From Vibrio sp. 99-70-13A1 (GTDB lineage Bacteria > Pseudomonadota > Gammaproteobacteria > Enterobacterales > Vibrionaceae), in assembly GCF_013114625.1 (NCBI RefSeq), contig NZ_VTXD01000042.1, positions 1 through 38,916 on the forward strand: DNA of 38,916 nt. Direction: 5' to 3'. Positions 34,468 through 38,916 of this stretch are shown in pieces. The notes below the pieces were generated by a model. The model made no database searches, was not told the origin of the DNA, and saw only the letters and a list, made by a program, of their open reading frames with translations. The position numbers were made by a program, and so were the translations under genes. The number at the start of each line of letters is the position of its first letter. Position 1 is the first letter of the stretch.

Positions 34468-35835
34468 TTATTTATTCATTTCATCATGCATCACATCTAC
34501 CAGTTCCCCTGTAGGGTCTCCTGATAATTCCCAAGTAAAAATACCGCCTAGGTTAGACTTCTTCGCCCATTCAGCTTTAGCTTTAATTGAGCGTTGATCT
34601 TCAAAAGATATAAATACCTTTTTCTCTGGGTTCCATAAATACGGTGCTTGTGACTGCTCATCATATTTGTATTGGTAGCCTTGTTTCAAACTGTAGTTTT
34701 TCATCAAGTCCCAAAACATAAAGTAACCGTTTTCACCGGTACCAAACTGCGCGCCTTGCTCAGAAACCAGATCGCCTTTAGGTAACTCTCCATTAAAGTC
34801 TTTTGTCCCTTGCCAGCCACGCCCATAAAAGGCTGCACCTATCACAAGTTTTTCACTAGGAATGCCTTGCTCAATCATTTGGTTAATGAACACATCCGAT
34901 CCCATTCCCCACCAACTACGCTCTGTAGCATGTAAGTTTGTCGTGTGACCAGTCTGTGTTCCCCATCCGCCGAGGAAATCATACGTCATCGCAAACATAT
35001 TCGTTAAATACGGGCTAGCTGCATTCCAATCTATCTGAGCGGCTTTAGCACCAACACCGACAGCTGTTGAAAGCTCGTAGTCTCTTTGAGTCTTCTTGGA
35101 TAGAGCGTCCAAATCACTTCTAATTGTTTTCACTAAAAGTGTGAACGCTTCACGTTCTAACGCTTTCTGCTCATCAGTGAGCTTAGTCTCTGGGTTCCAA
35201 GGTGAAGTGGTTAAACCGCCGCCTCCAGGATATTCCCAGTCGAGATCAATACCATCAAAGAAGTCATATTGGTGGATCAATTCAACGGCAGTTTTTGAAA
35301 AGTGTGCGATAGCTTTGGGATCTTTAGCCATAGCATGGAAAGGTTCTGACATTGTCCATCCACCAAATGATGGCAATATTATAATGTCTTTATTGTCAGC
35401 TTTAAGTTGAGCTAGCTGTGCAAAGTGACCTTTATAGCCCACATCTACGTTCACATCACCGAAATCAACTTCTAACGCTGCCTTCTTATCGACAATAATG
35501 GCTGTGTAAGGTTCTTTACCTACACATTGCTGCTTAACTTGCTTTTGAACTGGCTCACCAGCACCGCTATGCGGTCCACACATGCTTAAGAAGGCATAAA
35601 TGATGTGGGATAGTTTATCTGCAGGTATATCGTCAACAGTATATGGGTTGTCTTGATTGAGGTATTGCCAATCAGCAAAATACCCAGCGACGACTTTATC
35701 GTCTGCATGTGCAGCTGGTGAGAGTATGCAGGTTGCTGCTATTAAGCTAAGTGTTTTGATAGGATTAGATTTAAAGATAGAACTTGATTGATCACTGTTG
35801 CTAGAAATGGCTCGTGTAATAAATGACAGTTTCAT
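34468..35835 (-). CDS. Secreted GH18 chitinase
   Basis: A 455-residue glycoside hydrolase family 18 enzyme. The catalytic motif DGIDLDWEYPG has Glu201 as acid; FGGWTMSEPF and AMTYDFLGGW are the other family strands. The signal peptide is recognisable (hydrophobic core about 28-40, cleavage near AAHA-DD at 44) but has an unusually long N-terminal region; an AAAGGAG ribosome site supports the first ATG. It has no chitin-binding or fibronectin domain, so it probably acts on soluble or loose chitin. Vibrionaceae usually hold several chitinases; this copy's role among them cannot be told here. Confidence 0.93.
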   Translation of the reverse strand: MKLSFITRAISSNSDQSSSIFKSNPIKTLSLIAATCILSPAAHADDKVVAGYFADWQYLNQDNPYTVDDIPADKLSHIIYAFLSMCGPHSGAGEPVQKQVKQQCVGKEPYTAIIVDKKAALEVDFGDVNVDVGYKGHFAQLAQLKADNKDIIILPSFGGWTMSEPFHAMAKDPKAIAHFSKTAVELIHQYDFFDGIDLDWEYPGGGGLTTSPWNPETKLTDEQKALEREAFTLLVKTIRSDLDALSKKTQRDYELSTAVGVGAKAAQIDWNAASPYLTNMFAMTYDFLGGWGTQTGHTTNLHATERSWWGMGSDVFINQMIEQGIPSEKLVIGAAFYGRGWQGTKDFNGELPKGDLVSEQGAQFGTGENGYFMFWDLMKNYSLKQGYQYKYDEQSQAPYLWNPEKKVFISFEDQRSIKAKAEWAKKSNLGGIFTWELSGDPTGELVDVMHDEMNK

Positions 35836-36013
35836 AATTATCTCCTTTAATGTGGCTTAACATTAAAGAGTGATAATTCTTTCAACCGCTGAACAAATTC
35901 ACTATTCGAGTCATATCTAATACTTAACCCTATTTTTACACTGGTTTCATTTAGAGGGTTCTTTCCTATGACATGATCAAATAGTGAATTTAGCAATGAT
36001 GCGAGCCGCTCAG

Positions 36014-36127
36014 TTTTTCACTGTTGTTTGAGTTATTCACTGCAATTTCAGTTATTCACTGTAACTTCGGTTATTCATTGCCGCTTGGATTACTCACTGC
36101 TGTTTGGATTATTCACACTAAGTTGCT
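36014..36127. repeat. 19-bp tandem array across the SorC regulator stop codon
   Basis: Five exact-length units at 36014, 36033, 36052, 36071 and 36090, and a partial sixth from 36109, for example TTATTCACTGCAATTTCAG and TTATTCACTGTAACTTCGG. The unit at 36090 starts with the reverse complement of the regulator's TAA stop; the sixth is coding. Confidence 0.9.
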
Positions 36128-37094
36128 CATCTAAATTTAAAACCGTTAAAGCATTACTTACCGTCGTTGCAATCACATCGACAACACCTGAACGCAACGC
36201 ACCTAATAAAGCGAGTGGCTTACTGTTTTCCGCCGCAATAGCAATAACATCAGAGATGGCGCGGTATTCTTCTAAGCCTAAACCAATTACTCGATCACTC
36301 ATCACAGTGTTCGCCGCTTTGCCGTGAACATCGAAGAAATCGTAACCAGCAAAATCCCCCACTACACCTTGCAGTAATCGTGACTGAACCACTTCATCAG
36401 CGGTAAACCAGCCTAAGTCGACCATGTAGCTGTTCTCGCTCATGTCACCAATACCAACTAAGGCCACGTCTGCTTTACGTGCCAAGTCGAGTGTTTGCTT
36501 AACAGTCGCATTTTGCATAAATGCTAGTTTTTGATCTCTGTTCTCCGCATAAGCTGGAGCGTATAAGGTTTCAGAACTGCCTCCATATTTCTTAGCTAAT
36601 TGGCGACAGATATGATCCGCGTTAAACATGCCGCCTCTTGGGTGAATACCACCAATGCCGCAAACGAACTTACAATCTCGAGGGGTAATTACGCCAACAT
36701 GGTGCGCAACAGACGATACATTTCGCCCCTGCCCAACTGTTACTACCATTCCATTTTTAAGTGAGCTAGTTAAGTACTTTGAAACTAACCCTGCTACCTG
36801 TAATCGTTGCTGCTCTTCTACTGGCTGATCAAGCGCCACTAAAGCACGTTTAACGCCAAAGCGTTCAATTAATCGCTGTTCAATTTTGGCACTAAACACC
36901 GGGTGGTACTTCACCGTAATATCAACGATCCCTTCATCCCTCGCTTGTTTGAGCATTCGCCCTACCTTTGCACGTGAGATTGAGAACTTTTTTGATATTT
37001 CTTCTTGCGTCGCTCCATCTTGATAATAAGCAACGGCAATTTCTGTTAGTACATCGGTATTTTCTTCCGAAACATCTTGAATATTATTAGACAT
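36090..37094 (-). CDS. SorC-family sugar-responsive regulator
   Basis: A 334-residue regulator. The N-terminal helix-turn-helix (about 16-60) reads DGATQEEISKKFSISRAKVG. The effector domain (about 65-320) is the SorC/DeoR sugar-phosphate-binding fold with VTVGQGRNVSSVA, VCGIGGIHPRG, YAPAYAEN, VGIGDM and the C-terminal GALRSGVVDVIATT. It is divergent from the transaldolase gene, so it probably controls tal-tkt in response to a pentose-pathway sugar phosphate. Candidate operators occur at 37183-37196 and 37390-37428. The tandem repeat array runs over its stop codon. Confidence 0.9.
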   Translation of the reverse strand: MSNNIQDVSEENTDVLTEIAVAYYQDGATQEEISKKFSISRAKVGRMLKQARDEGIVDITVKYHPVFSAKIEQRLIERFGVKRALVALDQPVEEQQRLQVAGLVSKYLTSSLKNGMVVTVGQGRNVSSVAHHVGVITPRDCKFVCGIGGIHPRGGMFNADHICRQLAKKYGGSSETLYAPAYAENRDQKLAFMQNATVKQTLDLARKADVALVGIGDMSENSYMVDLGWFTADEVVQSRLLQGVVGDFAGYDFFDVHGKAANTVMSDRVIGLGLEEYRAISDVIAIAAENSKPLALLGALRSGVVDVIATTVSNALTVLNLDEQLSVNNPNSSE

Positions 37095-37182
37095 ATTCTA
37101 TTTAACCCACCATTAACAATTATTTCACCTAAGATAGACTTCGCAATATTCTTATCTTTACGCCTAAATTCATTATACACAC

Positions 37183-37196
37183 TGAGCATTTGCTCA
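37183..37196. promoter_or_regulatory. Candidate SorC autoregulatory operator
   Basis: Perfect dyad TGAGCA-TT-TGCTCA upstream of the regulator gene; its TGAGC half-site recurs in the operator before tal. Confidence 0.5.
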
Positions 37197-37389
37197 TTCA
37201 AGTTACATATTCTCACTCATATTTAGATGAATCTAGGATGGGGATAAAAGAGATTGAAATATTGCTAAACGTTTGCCTGAAAGCCTTATGGTGACTGATG
37301 ATAAATATATTTGATTAAAGTCACTATTAACGGTCATTCGTAATTGACTTTACCGCTAGATCAGATAAATATGGCTACATCATTTACTC

Positions 37390-37428
37390 ATTGAGCGATC
37401 ATATGTTCGAGACAAATGTTCGCTCAAT
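37390..37428. promoter_or_regulatory. Candidate SorC operator before tal
   Basis: ATTGAGCGATCAT (37390-37402) and ATGTTCGCTCAAT (37416-37428) form 13-base arms with one mismatch; the 13-base spacer begins ATGTTCGAG, a third half-site. Confidence 0.65.
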
Positions 37429-37546
37429 TGAAAATTTAAACTCATACACTTTCTATTAACCAATTTTAAGAATATGGATGAGTTAGCTTGCAAATGCCCA
37501 CGCTTCATTTTGATGAAGTGTTGCCCAAGACATAGGATGATCAACA

Positions 37547-38497
37547 ATGAGCAATAAATTAGAGCAACTACGTAAACTTACAACTGTTGTAGCGGACACT
37601 GGTGATATCGAAGCTATCAGCAAGTACACACCTGAAGATGCAACTACTAACCCTTCTCTAATTCTTAAGGCTGCTCAAATTGCTGAGTACGCACCTTTAA
37701 TTGATGCTTCTATCGAATACGCTAAAGCACAAAGCGGCGACAAAGCACAGCAAGTTCAAGATACTTGCGACATGCTAAATGTAAACATCGGTAAAGAAAT
37801 CCTTAAAGTTGTTCCTGGTCGTATCTCAACTGAAGTTGACGCGCGTCTTTCTTACGACTTAGAAGGCAGTGTGACTAAAGCTCGTCAGCTAATCAAAATG
37901 TACAACGACGCTGGCATCACTAACGACCGCATCCTTATCAAACTGGCTTCTACTTGGGAAGGCATCCGTGCTGCTGAAATCCTAGAGAAAGAAGGCATCA
38001 ACTGTAACCTAACGCTTCTATTCTCTTTCGCTCAAGCTCGTGCTTGTGCTGAAGCTGGCGTATTCCTTATCTCTCCTTTCGTTGGTCGCATCATGGACTG
38101 GTATAAAGCGAAAGAAGGTCGTGACTTTGAAGCTTCTGAAGATCCAGGCGTAATCTCTGTTTCAGAAATCTACAACTACTACAAAGAGCACGGCTACAAA
38201 ACTGTTGTTATGGGCGCAAGCTTCCGTAACATCGGCGAGATCCTTGAACTTGCTGGTTGTGACCGTCTAACTATCGCTCCTCAACTTCTAGCTGACCTAG
38301 AAGCGGCTGAAGGCGAAGTTGTTGAGAAGCTAATTGACTCTAACGGTACTAAAGAACGCCCTGCAGCAATGACTCACGCTGAATTCCTGTGGGATCACAA
38401 CCAAGACGCAATGGCTGTTGAGAAACTGGCTGAAGGTATCCGTAACTTCGCAGTTGACCAAGGTAAACTAGAAGACATGATCGCAGCTAAGCTGTAG
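37547..38497 (+). CDS. tal: Transaldolase
   Basis: A 316-residue class I transaldolase of the non-oxidative pentose-phosphate pathway, moving a dihydroxyacetone unit between sedoheptulose 7-phosphate and glyceraldehyde 3-phosphate. The Schiff-base lysine is Lys132 in ILIKLASTWEG; Asp17, Asn35 (in DATTNPSLIL) and Glu96 complete the active site. Codon choice is strongly biased (GGT, CGT, AAC, GAA-rich), as expected for high expression. It is followed after 89 bases by tkt, with a hairpin between. Confidence 0.98.
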   Translation: MSNKLEQLRKLTTVVADTGDIEAISKYTPEDATTNPSLILKAAQIAEYAPLIDASIEYAKAQSGDKAQQVQDTCDMLNVNIGKEILKVVPGRISTEVDARLSYDLEGSVTKARQLIKMYNDAGITNDRILIKLASTWEGIRAAEILEKEGINCNLTLLFSFAQARACAEAGVFLISPFVGRIMDWYKAKEGRDFEASEDPGVISVSEIYNYYKEHGYKTVVMGASFRNIGEILELAGCDRLTIAPQLLADLEAAEGEVVEKLIDSNGTKERPAAMTHAEFLWDHNQDAMAVEKLAEGIRNFAVDQGKLEDMIAAKL

Positions 38498-38514
38498 TCA
38501 CTACCAGATAAAAA

Positions 38515-38540
38515 AGAGGAACGAATTTCGTTCCTCTCTT
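38515..38540 (+). terminator. Hairpin between tal and tkt
   Basis: Perfect ten-base stem AGAGGAACGA / TCGTTCCTCT with a three-base loop and a weak T-rich tail (CTTATTT). It may terminate part of the transcripts or process the mRNA, since tkt lies only 47 bases further on. Confidence 0.7.
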
Positions 38541-38586
38541 ATTTCAAAACTATAAATTTCTAATTTAGACTCTATTGGAAGCAATT

Positions 38587-38916
38587 ATGAATCGCAAACA
38601 TCTAGCTAACGCTATTCGTGCTCTAAGCATGGACGGCGTACAACAAGCAAACTCTGGTCACCCTGGCGCGCCTATGGGTATGGCTGACATCGCTGAAGTA
38701 CTTTGGCGTTCTCACCTAAACCACAACCCATCAAACCCAGAGTGGGCTGACCGCGACCGTTTTATCCTATCTAACGGTCACGGCTCAATGCTGATTTACT
38801 CTCTGCTTCATCTAGCAGGTTACGAGCTTTCAATTGAAGATCTTAAGAACTTCCGTCAGCTTCATTCTAAGACTCCAGGTCACCCAGAGTACGGCTACGC
38901 ACCAGGTATCGAAACA
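38587..38916 (+). CDS. tkt: Transketolase, N-terminal part (runs off window)
   Basis: The first 110 codons of transketolase, cut by the window edge. It reads MNRKHLANAIRALSMDGVQQ, then ANSGHPGAPMGMADIAEVLW and RFILSNGHGSMLIYSLLHL; the HPGAPMG and SNGHGSML segments bind thiamine diphosphate and substrate. GGAAG lies just before the ATG. Together with tal it links glycolytic and pentose-phosphate sugars. Highly biased codon use continues from tal. Confidence 0.97.
   Translation, partial: MNRKHLANAIRALSMDGVQQANSGHPGAPMGMADIAEVLWRSHLNHNPSNPEWADRDRFILSNGHGSMLIYSLLHLAGYELSIEDLKNFRQLHSKTPGHPEYGYAPGIET

Larger units (their letters stand above)
37095..37546. promoter_or_regulatory. sorC-like/tal intergenic control region
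   Basis: About 450 bases between divergent genes. It includes the palindrome TGAGCATTTGCTCA (37183-37196) about 90 bases before the regulator gene and the dyad at 37390-37428, immediately upstream of a possible tal -35 (TTGAAA, 37428-37433) with TCTATT 18 bases on. AGGATGATCAAC precedes the tal ATG. Confidence 0.55.

Overview
The window looks like chromosomal DNA of a low-GC member of the Vibrionaceae, most likely Aliivibrio or a close Vibrio relative. This rests on the look of the core genes (folE divergent from moeA-moeB, a transaldolase followed by transketolase, ArfA, YaeQ, a CspA-type protein, GH18 chitinase, an LruC-domain protein) and on the many cyclic-di-GMP genes. No database search was possible, so genus is an inference.

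Layout. 40-2138 (minus): an RstA/RstB-like two-component pair. 2291-6840 (plus): a decayed GlxA/AraC-type regulator, a lipoprotein S41 peptidase, an isonitrile-hydratase-like DJ-1/PfpI protein and MetY. 6895-10146 (minus): a membrane GGDEF-EAL protein and an NAD(P)-binding SDR. 10420-11582: an IS5-family (IS903-like) element with a frameshifted transposase, next to the 3' remnant of an alpha/beta hydrolase gene. About 1 kb of gene-free DNA follows, then a MarR-serine hydrolase operon (12575-14112, minus) with a tandem-repeat promoter. 14613-17153: a small integrative-element module (excisionase, tyrosine integrase, two small accessory genes, divergent XRE regulator) beside two identical tRNA-Gly(UCC) genes at 17397-17583.

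From 17.7 kb on the content is mostly conserved: a CSS-motif EAL phosphodiesterase, a ThrE-type exporter, arfA, a cold-shock gene, yaeQ plus an overlapping small gene, a GGDEF diguanylate cyclase, folE, moeA-moeB, an LruC/GEVED secreted protein with a lipoprotein partner, a 3-mercaptopyruvate sulfurtransferase, a second GGDEF-EAL protein paralogous to the one at 6.9 kb, chitinase, a SorC-family regulator, and tal-tkt (tkt runs off the end).

The most interesting signals are in non-coding sequence. (1) Two tandem arrays of about 20 bp and 19 bp units each run across the stop codon of a minus-strand gene (diguanylate cyclase; SorC regulator). (2) The arfA stop codon lies in the loop of its own terminator hairpin, which fits control through non-stop mRNA. 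(3) Candidate operators are legible for four regulators: the MarR repeats overlapping TTGACA boxes, the 18/20-identical operators in the xis/XRE divergent region, ATGGGCGCACA sites before a ribbon-helix-helix-like gene, and TGAGC dyads before SorC and tal. (4) Three GTCTCAA boxes phased at 11 bp between the integrase module and the tRNA look like integrase arm sites. I found no clear wholly new defence or biosynthetic system; the integrative module carries no recognisable cargo beyond two small unknown or regulatory proteins.
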